A stretch of 64,000 nt of DNA from Phil1 sp964487565 (lineage in GTDB: Bacteria; Bacillota; Clostridia; Christensenellales; CAG-138). The notes under the pieces were generated by a model that ran no database searches, was not told the DNA's origin, and was given only the letters and a program-made list of their open reading frames with translations. Location: the NCBI GenBank assembly GCA_964487565.1, contig CAZARN010000004.1, positions 130,306 to 194,305 on the forward strand, written 5' to 3'. Of this stretch, positions 15,187-24,848 are shown piece after piece. The position numbers and the translations under genes were made by a program. Position 1 is the stretch's first letter, and each line of letters begins with the position of its first letter.

Positions 15187-15573
15187 ATGTTGATAGCTCT
15201 GAAGGATTTTTGGAAAAAAGGAATCATCCTGGTTGCGATCGGTGTTGCTGTATCACTATATATGGCGATAGGGCCAGTTGAGCTTATGACGGGCGGTGTT
15301 ATCGGCAATTCATTTTTTATAATATCAAATGTTTTTCTTATTGTAGGACTTATTAACCTCGTCGAGAACCTCGGCGTTTTCAACGGTTTGAAATACGGAA
15401 CGAAATGCCTGCTGCGCATCATTCGTGGAGAAAAGGATAACTCTGAAACGATAAAGGAAGGATATATCGAATATGTCAAATCCCGTCCGAAACGCCGGGA
15501 TGTGTATTTGTATTTTGTTTTTACAGGTGTTTTTCTCATAATCTCTCTTATTCTGGCGTTTATGCGCGTTTAG
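15187..15573 (+). CDS. DUF3899-like small membrane protein
   Basis: A protein of about 128 residues with two N-terminal helices (GIILVAIGVAVSLYMAI and SFFIISNVFLIVGLINL), a polar middle, the basic YVKSRPKRRD motif, and a last helix (YFVFTGVFLIISLILAF). This layout matches the DUF3899 family of uncharacterised Firmicute membrane proteins. ATG 15187 is preferred although its ribosome site (AGTGGGA) is distant; a GTG at 15169 in frame has none. The DNA here is more AT-rich than the neighbouring operons. Function unknown; it may be unrelated to the transporter that follows 125 nt downstream. Confidence 0.7.
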   Translation: MLIALKDFWKKGIILVAIGVAVSLYMAIGPVELMTGGVIGNSFFIISNVFLIVGLINLVENLGVFNGLKYGTKCLLRIIRGEKDNSETIKEGYIEYVKSRPKRRDVYLYFVFTGVFLIISLILAFMRV

Positions 15574-15697
15574 GCCTGCATATTTGATCGGCGCAGGTAT
15601 AAACATTTATCGTGATAACAACGGTCGTTTTTAATAAAGAGTACGAATGCGAAAGCATAAAAAGCTTGGAAATAAAATCTAACAAGGAGATGACAAA

Positions 15698-17530
15698 ATG
15701 AAAACGAACCGAATCATTGCCCTCGCTTTGGTCGCGCTTCTCACGGCGGCAGTATTTGCCGGCTGTACAAGCGGTCAGACGGGAACCCAGACCGCCACTG
15801 AAGCACCCAGCACTGAGACACAGGCCCCTGCGACCACGGGTGAAGAGCCGGTGGCGTCAGCGGAACCTGAGGAGAAGGTATATCGCACTTACATGAGCGA
15901 CGATTGCCCGACCCTCAACGCTCACGATTCCGTTGAAACTCAGCTCCAGACGCCGTACAACTATTGCTCGTCACCGCTGTTCCGTGCGATACCTGCGGAA
16001 GACGGCATAAACTACACCTTCGTCGGCGATCTTGCGGCTGAACTGCCCATCCAGATCGATGACTACAACTGGCAGATCAAGATCCGCCCCGAAGCCTGCT
16101 GGCAGAACGGTGATCCCATCAATGCCGACACCTTCATGTATTCGTTCAAGATGCAGCTTGATCCGATCCTTGCCAACAAGATGGCCGACTTCCTTGCCGA
16201 TTACAGCATCACCATCGTAAACGCCAAGGAATACGCGCTCCAGGGCGACACCAACACCGTTGCCTGGGAAGACGTCGGCATCAAGAAGATCGATGATTAC
16301 ACAATCCAGATCACGACCGTGGACGCAAACAGCATGAAAGATGTTTGCAACCACTTTACCGATCGTTCCTGCTTCCCGGTCTATGAGCCCCTCTATGAAG
16401 CCGGCATGAACGCGGATCGCACCGAAACCACATATGGCACCACGCTCGATCAGTGGATGGGTTGCGGCCCGTACAGCTTTGACACATGGGAATACGGCTC
16501 CATTCAGGTTTATGTCAAGAACCCCAACCATTGGCTTTCCGATCTGTTCCACTATGACCGTGTGGAAGTTCGCGTAATCCCTGAGATGAACGCGCGCGTT
16601 GAGCTTTGGGAGCAGGGCATGCTTGATGACCTTACCCCTGATGCGAACACTATCGAAACCTATATCGATGATCCGCGTATGGTGAATTATCCAAGCACCA
16701 CCGTGTTCCACATCGACATCAACTGCAAGAACCCGTCCAACCCGATCAGCGGTTCCATTGCATACCGCAAGGCGCTGTATCACGCGATGAACAGGGAAGT
16801 TATTGCGAATGATCTGTTTGGCTACATGAAGCCTTCCGGAACATATGTAAACGATATGGCCGGCTTCTACAGCCCGACCGGCGTCACCTACCGCGAGTCA
16901 CCGCAGGGCAAGGCCGTGACCGATATGGTCAATTCCTGGGGCCCGTACGGTTACAATCCGGAGCTTGCGCTTGATTATTTCAATCAGGCCTGCGAGGAGT
17001 GCGGCGTTGCCGATGATCAGGTGATCACCATAATCTTCGTCGTTGAGGATACCTCCACCGCGTGGAGAGCCACCGCCGAGTATCTGAAGGAAGAATTCCC
17101 GAAGATCTTCAACGGCAGACTTGAAATAGAGATCGTCACCTTCGCCGGCATGAGCACCACCGCCTTCAAACAGACGGGCGACGACAAGTGGGATCTCAGC
17201 CCGAACGACTGGAGCCGCGGCGCTTCCCGTACCTATCCGTACACCTGCTTCTACTATTATCTGAGCAGCTATGACGGAGGTCCGAACAACTTCCACGATG
17301 ATGAATTTGACGCCCAGTATGCGGTGTGCGACGCCGTTGACAAGACCGATTATGAGACCATGCTCAACGAGACTCAGAAGCTCGAAGAGATATATCTCGA
17401 AAAGGTCATACAGATCCCGATCTGCCAGGAAGTAACCTATCAGATGTTCTCCGATCGTCTGGAGCTGCCGGTCAGCACATATATACCGGGCTTCGGCTGG
17501 GGCACCATCTATGGCGATATCGCCGGATAA
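15698..17530 (+). CDS. oligopeptide-type ABC transporter substrate-binding lipoprotein (SBP family 5)
   Basis: A 610-residue lipoprotein: basic start, hydrophobic helix and lipobox FAGC with Cys22, then a Thr/Glu/Pro/Ala-rich linker to about residue 60 and an SBP_bac_5 domain. Recognisable segments include PLFRAI, W(Q)IKIRPEACWQNGDPINADTFMY, which is the typical family signature (split here to show its parts), and IAYRKALYHAMNR. It captures peptides or similar solutes outside the membrane for the permeases at 17675 and 18622. AAGGAG ribosome site. Substrate not readable; its place beside the inositol operon may be chance since terminator and promoter separate them. Confidence 0.92.
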   Translation: MKTNRIIALALVALLTAAVFAGCTSGQTGTQTATEAPSTETQAPATTGEEPVASAEPEEKVYRTYMSDDCPTLNAHDSVETQLQTPYNYCSSPLFRAIPAEDGINYTFVGDLAAELPIQIDDYNWQIKIRPEACWQNGDPINADTFMYSFKMQLDPILANKMADFLADYSITIVNAKEYALQGDTNTVAWEDVGIKKIDDYTIQITTVDANSMKDVCNHFTDRSCFPVYEPLYEAGMNADRTETTYGTTLDQWMGCGPYSFDTWEYGSIQVYVKNPNHWLSDLFHYDRVEVRVIPEMNARVELWEQGMLDDLTPDANTIETYIDDPRMVNYPSTTVFHIDINCKNPSNPISGSIAYRKALYHAMNREVIANDLFGYMKPSGTYVNDMAGFYSPTGVTYRESPQGKAVTDMVNSWGPYGYNPELALDYFNQACEECGVADDQVITIIFVVEDTSTAWRATAEYLKEEFPKIFNGRLEIEIVTFAGMSTTAFKQTGDDKWDLSPNDWSRGASRTYPYTCFYYYLSSYDGGPNNFHDDEFDAQYAVCDAVDKTDYETMLNETQKLEEIYLEKVIQIPICQEVTYQMFSDRLELPVSTYIPGFGWGTIYGDIAG

Positions 17531-17573
17531 TAACGAGCGCAAACGCCTGAAAATTCTGTAAACGCATGATGAA

Positions 17574-17605
17574 GGGTGTGTTGCCGCAGCAGCAGCAACA
17601 CACCC
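17574..17605 (+). other. intercistronic hairpin between SBP and permease genes
   Basis: An 11-bp perfect stem (GGGTGTGTTGC with GCAACACACCC) and a 10-nt loop, with no U-run. Such hairpins after binding-protein genes often protect the upstream mRNA so that the SBP is made in excess. Confidence 0.65.
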
Positions 17606-17674
17606 CTGCGTAAAAGTACATATCTTGCTTCGGACATGTGAAGCACATGAACCGGGGAAGATCGGAGGATGTAA

Positions 17675-18625
17675 ATGTTCAAGTACATACTCGGGCGAAT
17701 TGGCGCGATGCTGCTGACCCTGTTCCTCGTTATGACGCTGTCATTCTGGGTCATTCGCCTCATGCCCATGACCATATTTGAAAACCCCGAGGTCAACCCG
17801 ACGATACAACGCAAGCTTGAAGAGGAAATGCACCTCAACGAGCCGATGGTAGTGCAGTATTATTATTTCATCGAAGGAATAGTGACCGAGGGCGATTTCG
17901 GAACATCAGTCAAGGTGCGTCCAGGCATGGACGTTTTTGAGATCCTTTCAAGCAGGATACCGCCAACGGTGGTTTTGAACTTCTTCTCGTTGATAATATC
18001 GATACCGTTGGGCATAGTGTTCGGCACGATCGCCGCGCTCAAACGCAATAAAGCGGCGGACAACATAATATCCTTTTTGATCGTGATATTCATCTCTGTG
18101 CCATCATTCGTATTTGCGTCTCTGCTGCAATACCTGCTGACATTTAAATGGCCATTATTCCCGACGTTGTATAACTCACAGGCGGTGAATCTGGCGGAGA
18201 TGTTCCATTCATTAACCTTGCCGATAATAGCGCTTGCACTCGGCCCCATTGCAACTATCGCAAGGTATTTGCGCGGCGAGCTGATCGAGACGCTTTCTTC
18301 AGAGTATTTGCTTCTCGCGCGGACGAAGGGGTTAACACAGACGCAGGCGACGATCCGTCATGCGTTCAGGAACTCACTCGTGCCAATTGCAAATACGATC
18401 ATCCCCATGATCACCGGTATCATGGGCGGATCGCTGGTTGTTGAGAAGATGTTCGCCGTACCCGGCATGGGCGGTCTTCTGATTGACTCGATCCTTGCGG
18501 GCGACCATTTCCTCACGGTTGCGCTGCTCATTTTCTATTCGGCGATATCCCTTGCGACGATCCTTATCGTTGATATCTCCTATGGCATCATCGATCCTCG
18601 CATCAGGGTAGGAGGCGGAAAATGA
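17675..18625 (+). CDS. ABC transporter permease (OppB/DppB type)
   Basis: The 316-residue permease has an N-terminal helix, a periplasmic segment, and five further helices. The EAA-type cytoplasmic loop reads YLLLARTKGLTQTQATIRHAFRNS near 210-233, the site that contacts the ATPases. The C-terminus DISYGIIDPRIR is typical of OppB proteins. It overlaps the next permease gene by 4 nt (ATGA). GGAGGATG ribosome site. Confidence 0.93.
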   Translation: MFKYILGRIGAMLLTLFLVMTLSFWVIRLMPMTIFENPEVNPTIQRKLEEEMHLNEPMVVQYYYFIEGIVTEGDFGTSVKVRPGMDVFEILSSRIPPTVVLNFFSLIISIPLGIVFGTIAALKRNKAADNIISFLIVIFISVPSFVFASLLQYLLTFKWPLFPTLYNSQAVNLAEMFHSLTLPIIALALGPIATIARYLRGELIETLSSEYLLLARTKGLTQTQATIRHAFRNSLVPIANTIIPMITGIMGGSLVVEKMFAVPGMGGLLIDSILAGDHFLTVALLIFYSAISLATILIVDISYGIIDPRIRVGGGK

Positions 18626-19776
18626 TTATTGATCCAAAGAAAAACATACCGGAAGAGATACTGGATATCCCACAGGAGCTGTTTGAGCCGGAGCAGGTCG
18701 AGGAGATAAAGGACGAGAAATTCAAGACCAAACCTATCGGCTTTTACAAGGATGCGATGATACGCCTGAGCAAGAGCAAAATATCGGTGTTCTCATTCTG
18801 GATCATCATCGCGATAATCATGCTTGCGCTTATTGTGCCGAACATCACGGGCTATACATACACCGAGCAGAATGTCGGACAAAAGAATCTGCCGCCGAAG
18901 ATACCCGGACTGGAGCATCTTGGCATAGCGGACGGAACAAGACTGCTCACGAACCGCAAAAAGGATTCCCTGTCGGACACAAGCAGATATCCTGAAGGCT
19001 CAGTTGTCGAGATAGTGCGCGAATATGAAGCCAAAGGCGTCGCAATGGTTGACATCAGGGTGGATTACTATGTTTACAGCGGCGTTGCCGAAAACGAGTA
19101 TCATTGGTTCGGCACGGACTATCTTGGCCGCGATCTTTGCACAAGATTGTTCAAAGGCGCGCGCGTGTCATTGTTGATCGCGTTCATATCGGTCATCACA
19201 AACATTGTGATAGGCGTTGTCTACGGCGCGATATCGGGTTATTACGGGGGAAAGATAGATATATTCCTCACCCATTTTGCGGAGGTGCTCGACGGCTTGC
19301 CGTATATCGTGGTGACGATATTGTTCATGATCCTGCTAGGCTCCGGTATGCTGTCGATCATACTGGCGCTGACCGTGACGGGCTGGATCGGTACATCAAG
19401 GCTTATCCGCGCGCAGTTCTATCGTTTCAAAGGGCGCGAATACGTACTTGCGGCGAGAACGCTGGGCGTCCCGGATACGAAGCTGATATTCAGGCATATC
19501 CTGCCGAATACCATAGGCCCGCTCATCACTAAGGCCATGATAGCGATTCCGGGCGCGATATTCTCAGAGTCGTTCCTCGCTTATATAGGCCTTGGCATCA
19601 AGCCGCCTGAGGCTTCGATAGGCGTTCTTCTTTCAGACGGTCAGGGCGTTTTGCTTCAGTATCCGTATCAGACGCTCTTCCCGGCGATCCTCATCTCGCT
19701 TTTGATGGTCGCTTTCAACCTGTTTGCGAACGGTCTGCGCGACGCGCTTGACCCGACGAAGCGCGGAGAGGAGTGA
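18622..19776 (+). CDS. ABC transporter permease (OppC/DppC type)
   Basis: The 384-residue permease has a long cytoplasmic N-terminus, a first helix at about 55-75, then a large extracytoplasmic segment of about 90 residues ending in HWFGTDYLGRDLCTR, the usual OppC marker. The EAA loop is YVLAARTLGVPDTKLIFRHI. The C-terminus ANGLRDALDPT is typical. The enlarged loop after helix 1 is common in clostridial OppC proteins. It forms a heterodimer with the 17675 product. Confidence 0.93.
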   Translation: MIIDPKKNIPEEILDIPQELFEPEQVEEIKDEKFKTKPIGFYKDAMIRLSKSKISVFSFWIIIAIIMLALIVPNITGYTYTEQNVGQKNLPPKIPGLEHLGIADGTRLLTNRKKDSLSDTSRYPEGSVVEIVREYEAKGVAMVDIRVDYYVYSGVAENEYHWFGTDYLGRDLCTRLFKGARVSLLIAFISVITNIVIGVVYGAISGYYGGKIDIFLTHFAEVLDGLPYIVVTILFMILLGSGMLSIILALTVTGWIGTSRLIRAQFYRFKGREYVLAARTLGVPDTKLIFRHILPNTIGPLITKAMIAIPGAIFSESFLAYIGLGIKPPEASIGVLLSDGQGVLLQYPYQTLFPAILISLLMVAFNLFANGLRDALDPTKRGEE

Positions 19777-19780
19777 GAGC

Positions 19781-20851
19781 ATGGAAAACATGATCAACAG
19801 CAACATCAAAACCGACACCATCCTGAAGGTCGAAAATCTGCGCATTTCTTTCAGGGCATACGGCGGCTTTGTGCGCGCCGTGCGCGGGGTGAGCTTTGAC
19901 CTTAAACGCGGGGAAACGGTTGCCATCGTGGGCGAGTCCGGTTCCGGCAAATCCGTCAGCATAAAAGCCATAATGGGCATTCTCGCAAACAACGCGATAA
20001 TCGACGAAGGCTCGATAATGTATGACGGGATGGATCTAACAAAGGTATCCGAAGAGGAATTCCATAAGATCCGCGGCAACCGCATCGGACTTATATTCCA
20101 GGATCCGCTTTCCGCGCTCAACCCGATAATGAAGATCGGCAAGCAGATAACTGAAGTGCTGCATCTGACGAAGAAGATCAGCAGGGAGGATGCGAAAGCA
20201 CGCGCGCTCGAGCTTATGGAAGCCGTGGGCATACCGGATCCCGTGCGCCGTTTCAACCAGTATCCTTTCCAGTTTTCAGGCGGTATGCGTCAGCGTATAG
20301 TTATAGCCATAGCGCTTGCAGGCGATCCGGAGATCCTTATCTGCGACGAACCGACGACCGCGCTCGATGTTACGGTCCAGGCGAAGATATTGGAGCTTAT
20401 CAACAAAATAAAGGAAGAACGCAATCTTTCGGTCATATTCATCACGCACGATCTTGGAGTGGTGGCGAATATGGCAGACAGGGTGAACGTAATGTATGCC
20501 GGCAAGACAGTCGAAACAGGCACGGCGGAAGAAATTTTCTTCGAGCCTGCGCATCCGTATACATGGGCGCTGCTTAGCTCTATGCCTGATCTTCAAACCA
20601 AGGAAAGGCTGCTTGCCATCCCCGGCACGCCGCCGAACATGATCTACCCGCCGGAGGGTGATGCGTTCGCCGTGCGCAACAGATATGCGCTCAAGATAGA
20701 CTACGAAAAGGAGCCGCCGTATTTCAAGATTTCGGACACGCATTATGCGGCGACATGGCTTCTCCATCCCAAGGCGCCCAAGGTTGAGCTTCCCGAAATG
20801 CTCAAGGCGAGAATTGAAAGAATGAAAGGGAGTGGAGCAAACAATGCCTGA
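19781..20851 (+). CDS. ABC transporter ATP-binding protein (OppD/DppD type)
   Basis: The 356-residue ATPase has Walker A GESGSGKSV, Q-loop FQDP, signature FSGGMRQR and Walker B ILICDEPTTALD, with the switch His in THDLG. The C-terminal OppD-type extension (TPPNMIYPPEGDAF region) is present but lacks the usual four-cysteine cluster. Start ATG 19781 has GGAGAGGAG upstream; a longer in-frame start at 19724 lies inside the permease and is rejected. It ends overlapping the next ATPase gene by 8 nt. Confidence 0.92.
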   Translation: MENMINSNIKTDTILKVENLRISFRAYGGFVRAVRGVSFDLKRGETVAIVGESGSGKSVSIKAIMGILANNAIIDEGSIMYDGMDLTKVSEEEFHKIRGNRIGLIFQDPLSALNPIMKIGKQITEVLHLTKKISREDAKARALELMEAVGIPDPVRRFNQYPFQFSGGMRQRIVIAIALAGDPEILICDEPTTALDVTVQAKILELINKIKEERNLSVIFITHDLGVVANMADRVNVMYAGKTVETGTAEEIFFEPAHPYTWALLSSMPDLQTKERLLAIPGTPPNMIYPPEGDAFAVRNRYALKIDYEKEPPYFKISDTHYAATWLLHPKAPKVELPEMLKARIERMKGSGANNA

Positions 20852-21791
20852 TCCGAATTATATTCTCGAGGTCAAGAACCTTTGCCAGTATTTTACATCC
20901 GGCAAGGGAAAAAACAAGATGACGGTGAAAGCCGTTGACGACGTCAGCTTCGGTGTGCGGCCTGCGGAGACATTCGGACTCGTCGGGGAGTCGGGCTGCG
21001 GCAAAACCACGACCGGACGCACAATAATCCGCCTGTATGATCCGACGTCCGGCGAGATGTATTTCGACGGACGCGATATCGCGGGCAAGATGACAAACGA
21101 CCTTCGCAGATATCTGACCGACAACATCGCGATGATTTTTCAGGATCCTGTTGAATCGCTGAACCCGAAGATGACGATCGAGGAGATCGTCGGCGAAGGG
21201 CTTACCGTGCGCGGCATGAAGGACAAGGAGGAGGTTCGTCGCCGAGTACATGAGATACTCAACAAGGTCGGCCTGACAGAGGAGCACGCGACGCGCTATC
21301 CGCATGAGTTTTCAGGCGGGCAGAGGCAGCGTGTGGGCATAGCGCGCGCAATGATAATCAAACCCAAGATGATCATTGCGGACGAGCCGGTTTCCGCGCT
21401 TGACGTTTCGATACAGGCGCAGGTTATCAACCTACTGAACGACCTCAAGGAGGAAATGGGCCTCACGATACTCTTCATCGCGCATAACCTTTCGGTCGTC
21501 AAGTATTTCTCAGACAGAATAGGCGTCATGTATTACGGACATCTTGTTGAGATAGCAAACGGTGACGATCTGTACAGGCACCCGCTGCATCCGTACACAA
21601 AAGCGCTGCTCTCGGCAATACCGGAACCGAATCCGATCACGGAGCGCAAGCGCAAGCGTGTCGATTACGATCCGGCAAGAGATCACGATTATTCTTTTGA
21701 GAAACCAAGCATGGTTGAGGTTGAACCCGAACATTTCGTATACTGTTCACCCTCCGAGCTTATTCGTTATCAACAGGAGATCAAACAGTAA
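20844..21791 (+). CDS. ABC transporter ATP-binding protein (OppF/DppF type)
   Basis: The 315-residue ATPase has Walker A GESGCGKTT, signature FSGGQRQR, Walker B MIIADEPVSALD and the switch His in AHNLS. It is the second half of the heterodimeric motor for the Opp-like importer. ATG 20844 with GGAG 7 nt upstream is chosen over an in-frame GTG at 20832. The C-terminus HFVYCSPSEL carries one Cys only, shorter than usual for OppF. Last gene of the operon. Confidence 0.92.
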   Translation: MPDPNYILEVKNLCQYFTSGKGKNKMTVKAVDDVSFGVRPAETFGLVGESGCGKTTTGRTIIRLYDPTSGEMYFDGRDIAGKMTNDLRRYLTDNIAMIFQDPVESLNPKMTIEEIVGEGLTVRGMKDKEEVRRRVHEILNKVGLTEEHATRYPHEFSGGQRQRVGIARAMIIKPKMIIADEPVSALDVSIQAQVINLLNDLKEEMGLTILFIAHNLSVVKYFSDRIGVMYYGHLVEIANGDDLYRHPLHPYTKALLSAIPEPNPITERKRKRVDYDPARDHDYSFEKPSMVEVEPEHFVYCSPSELIRYQQEIKQ

Positions 21792-21808
21792 CATACACAG
21801 GCGCAGAT

Positions 21809-21836
21809 TATCCCCCGGCAATTCTGTCGGGGGATA
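21809..21836 (+). terminator. hairpin after the opp operon, probable terminator
   Basis: TATCCCCCG and CGGGGGATA form a 9-bp stem with a 10-nt loop, 17 nt after the stop codon. The tail (TTAT) is poor in U, so termination may be partial. Confidence 0.5.
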
Positions 21837-21860
21837 TTATGTCGAAAGGATGATGCAAAT

Positions 21861-22610
21861 ATGGGATACTCCATGCGTGCAATAACGCTGCGCAACACAA
21901 AATTTGAGGATAAGCCCAATGAGGATTATTGCAGCGTGGATGAAACGGCGGGCGCGGCGCTGCTGCTTGATGGGGTCTCGCGCGACAGGGAGAACGGGCG
22001 TTATCCGACGCCAAGCCCTTCCGTGGAGGCAAATGCGGCATTTGCCGCGGCCGCATTTGATATAATGTGCGCGTATCGCGGAGGCACGGAGGGCGAAACG
22101 CTAAAAACCGCGGCAAAAGCCGGCAACGACGCCGTGGCTGTGATGAACCGCGGCTTTGGCGGTTACTTTCTTCCGGGTACCGTGGGTATACTTGCGCTTT
22201 TGAAAGAAGCGAAGCTATATTATGCCTATATTGGTGATTGCAACGGCGCAGTGCTTGACAGGAAGGGAATGAGGTACTTCACCTGCGCGCAGACGGCCGA
22301 GGTACACAAAAGGCGCGGCGAATTCACATCGCGGGAAATCCGCGAAGACATTTGCAACAACAGACTTCATCCCTGCGGCTATGGCGTATGGAACGGAAAA
22401 GCCGGCGCTGCGGATTTTTTGAGGACGGGGGAGGAATCACTGGAAACAGGCGCGCGTGTGATTTTGTTTTCCGATGGCTTTGACGGTCTGTTTGACGCAA
22501 TAAAACCGGATGAGCTTTATTTGATGAGCACCGAAAAAATAACGGCTTTGGCAGCCGGGTTCAACGCGCCGCTCCCTATGGACGACAGGACGTTGATTGT
22601 GATAGGATAA
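21861..22610 (+). CDS. PP2C-like protein phosphatase
   Basis: The 249-residue protein has the PP2C order of motifs: N-terminal NEDYCSV (metal-binding Asp), LLLDGVSR, a glycine-rich GTVGILALL, YIGDCNGAVL, ILFSDGFDGLF and final DDRTLIVI with its metal Asp pair. These are the aspartates that hold two Mn/Mg ions. Single domain, no sensor or membrane segment; it probably dephosphorylates Ser/Thr residues or acts in the cytoplasm on an unknown partner. AAAGGA lies 10 nt before ATG 21861. A short hairpin (22614-22632) separates it from the next gene. Confidence 0.8.
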   Translation: MGYSMRAITLRNTKFEDKPNEDYCSVDETAGAALLLDGVSRDRENGRYPTPSPSVEANAAFAAAAFDIMCAYRGGTEGETLKTAAKAGNDAVAVMNRGFGGYFLPGTVGILALLKEAKLYYAYIGDCNGAVLDRKGMRYFTCAQTAEVHKRRGEFTSREIREDICNNRLHPCGYGVWNGKAGAADFLRTGEESLETGARVILFSDGFDGLFDAIKPDELYLMSTEKITALAAGFNAPLPMDDRTLIVIG

Positions 22611-22646
22611 ACATGCGGCAAAAGAAGCCGCAGCTTGGAGAACAGG

Positions 22647-23312
22647 ATGGAAAACAACATATCTGGCATGGAAAAACGGGTATTCCGGGCGGGTAACGGA
22701 CGAATACTGAACTATATACTGTTCAAAAACGGGATAATGAAAGACGGAAGATATCCGGTGATAGTGTATCTTCACGGCACGGATGGCTGCGGAGACGATC
22801 CGGGCACGCTGCTTGAAATAAAGACGCTGCAAAGCTTCATAAACAACGGTGAGTACGTCCCCCAAATGCCGATGCTTCTTGTTTCTCCGCAATGTCCGAA
22901 AGGGCTGAGGTGGGATGATATAGCGGATGAGGTATGCGAAATCGCGCGCTGTGTTTGTGAGGACGAGCACGGCGATGAGGAGCGTGTGGCGCTTACGGGA
23001 TGCAGCCTCGGCGGCATGGGCGTATTCAGCATTGCGCAAAGGCATCCAAATGTGTTTTCGTGCCTTGTGCCGGTTTGTGCAAGCACGGATCCCGTAGCCT
23101 GCAAGGCGCTTGTTGAAATGCCGGTCAGGATATTTCACGGTTCGGCGGATACGGGAATGGGTTTCAGCGTGGTTGAGGCAAACGATGTTATTAACGCCTG
23201 CGGAGGCAAAAGCGAGCTTATCATGCTGGAGGGCGAAGGGCATGAGATAAGATGGATTTACTGCGCGCCCGAATACGATATCGTAAACTGGATGCTCCGA
23301 CAAAAACGTTAA
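22647..23312 (+). CDS. alpha/beta-hydrolase (esterase/dienelactone hydrolase-like)
   Basis: The 221-residue single-domain hydrolase has an oxyanion-side VYLHGTDGCG, nucleophile elbow TGCSLGGMG (Ser about 120), an Asp in FHGSADTGM and the catalytic His in EGEGHEIRW. It is similar to phospholipase/carboxylesterase-like proteins with a predicted peptidase or esterase role. No signal peptide, so it acts in the cytoplasm. GGAG 6 nt before ATG 22647; an in-frame TTG at 22635 is less likely. It lies between a PP2C phosphatase and an aminopeptidase, with no clear functional link. Confidence 0.82.
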   Translation: MENNISGMEKRVFRAGNGRILNYILFKNGIMKDGRYPVIVYLHGTDGCGDDPGTLLEIKTLQSFINNGEYVPQMPMLLVSPQCPKGLRWDDIADEVCEIARCVCEDEHGDEERVALTGCSLGGMGVFSIAQRHPNVFSCLVPVCASTDPVACKALVEMPVRIFHGSADTGMGFSVVEANDVINACGGKSELIMLEGEGHEIRWIYCAPEYDIVNWMLRQKR

Positions 23313-23344
23313 GCATCACATATAAAAAGGATGAGGAGATTGAA

Positions 23345-24742
23345 ATGGAAGAAATCAATGTGAAACTTGAAAAAGAGTACGGTCTTGTGTGGGATGCTCT
23401 CGATGAGGCGGGACGCGCAGGCGTGATGAAGATGGGCGAGGATTACAAGCGCTTCCTCGACGCCGGCAAAACGGAACGGCTTTGCACCAAGGAGATCGTG
23501 CGCCGCGCGAAGGAGGACGGTTTCAAGGCGCTCGACGAGGCGAAGTGTCTTAAGCCGGGAGACAGGGTATATTCCGTCAACCGCGGGAAGAACGTCATGC
23601 TTGCGGTGATCGGCCGCAAGGATGTTGCGCAGGGTATGGATATCGTTGGAAGCCATATTGACTCGCCAAGGCTTGACATAAAGCAGAATCCGCTTTATGA
23701 GGATGGCCAAATGGCGCTCATGAAGACGCATTATTACGGAGGAATAAGAAAGTATCAGTGGGTCGCAAGGCCGCTGACACTTGCGGGCGTCGTCGTGTTG
23801 CGCGACGGCAGCGAAATTGAGATAAACATCGGCGACGAACACGGCGATCCAGTGTTCTATATAAGCGATCTTCTGCCGCATCTTGCAGCGGAGCAGAACA
23901 AAAAAACGCTTCCGGAGGGGATCGCGGGCGAGGATCTCAATACCATGGTCGGCAGCTTGCCGGAAGGCGACGCGAAGGATGAAGCGCGTTTCAAGCGCAA
24001 CGTGCTGCGGCTCATCAATGAAAAGTACGGCATGACGGAAGAGGATTTCGTCTCGGCGGAGCTTGAGCTTGTGCCGGCAGGCGCTGCGCGGGACGTCGGC
24101 TTCGACAGGGGCTGCATCGCGTCTTACGGGCATGACGACCGGGTATGCGCGTATGCCTGCCTTAAGGCGATTGAAAAGATAAAGGACTGCAACAAGACCT
24201 GCGTGGCGCTGTTTGTTGACAAAGAGGAGATAGGCAGCGTAGGCAGCACGGGTATGCAGTCGAAGTATTTTGCCAATACGCTCGGCAGGATGATAAAGCT
24301 GCAATCAGGAACATGCACCGGCTTTGACGTGGATGTTGCGCTTTCAAGGAGCAAGCTGCTTTCATCGGATGTTGCCGCGGCGCATGATCCGAATTATCCC
24401 GGCGTGGACGACCCGCGAAATACCGCGTATCTCGGCCGCGGCGTAACGATCGTCAAGTATACCGGGTCACGCGGCAAATCTGGATGCAACGACGCCCATG
24501 CGGAATTTGTCGGTGAGGTGCGCAAGTGCTTCAACGACGCCGGTATAATATGGCAAACGAGCGAGCTTGGCAAGATCGATCTCGGCGGCGGCGGAACGAT
24601 CGCCTATATCCTTGCAAACGCGGACATGGATGTTATCGATGTCGGCGTGCCGGTCATCTCAATGCACGCGCCGTTTGAGGTCGTATCCAAAGCCGATGTT
24701 TATATGACCTCGCTTGCGTATCGCGCGTTCTATTCACGCTAA
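23345..24742 (+). CDS. M18 family aminopeptidase
   Basis: The 465-residue zinc aminopeptidase has metal and catalytic motifs in order: VGSHIDSPRLD (His and Asp), FVDKEEIGSVGSTG (catalytic Glu pair), DVAAAHDPNYP, and SMHAPFEVVSKAD (final His). Length fits the clostridial M18 group (aspartyl aminopeptidase/ApeB-like). It releases N-terminal residues from cytoplasmic peptides, consistent with the peptide importer upstream. GGATGAGGAG ribosome site chosen; an open frame extending to 23252 overlaps the hydrolase gene and is rejected. Confidence 0.92.
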   Translation: MEEINVKLEKEYGLVWDALDEAGRAGVMKMGEDYKRFLDAGKTERLCTKEIVRRAKEDGFKALDEAKCLKPGDRVYSVNRGKNVMLAVIGRKDVAQGMDIVGSHIDSPRLDIKQNPLYEDGQMALMKTHYYGGIRKYQWVARPLTLAGVVVLRDGSEIEINIGDEHGDPVFYISDLLPHLAAEQNKKTLPEGIAGEDLNTMVGSLPEGDAKDEARFKRNVLRLINEKYGMTEEDFVSAELELVPAGAARDVGFDRGCIASYGHDDRVCAYACLKAIEKIKDCNKTCVALFVDKEEIGSVGSTGMQSKYFANTLGRMIKLQSGTCTGFDVDVALSRSKLLSSDVAAAHDPNYPGVDDPRNTAYLGRGVTIVKYTGSRGKSGCNDAHAEFVGEVRKCFNDAGIIWQTSELGKIDLGGGGTIAYILANADMDVIDVGVPVISMHAPFEVVSKADVYMTSLAYRAFYSR

Positions 24743-24848
24743 AATCCGAGCCGTAATTCCAATAAAGCCCAAACAACCTTTCGCATAGAAAATGCCGTGG
24801 TTAACAGATACTAGTGCCACAACCAAAAGAAACGTTGGAGGGATCGGA

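Noticed and set aside
17538..17552. CGCAAACG-like sequence after the opp SBP gene
   Set aside because: It has only one half of the palindrome and no promoter.
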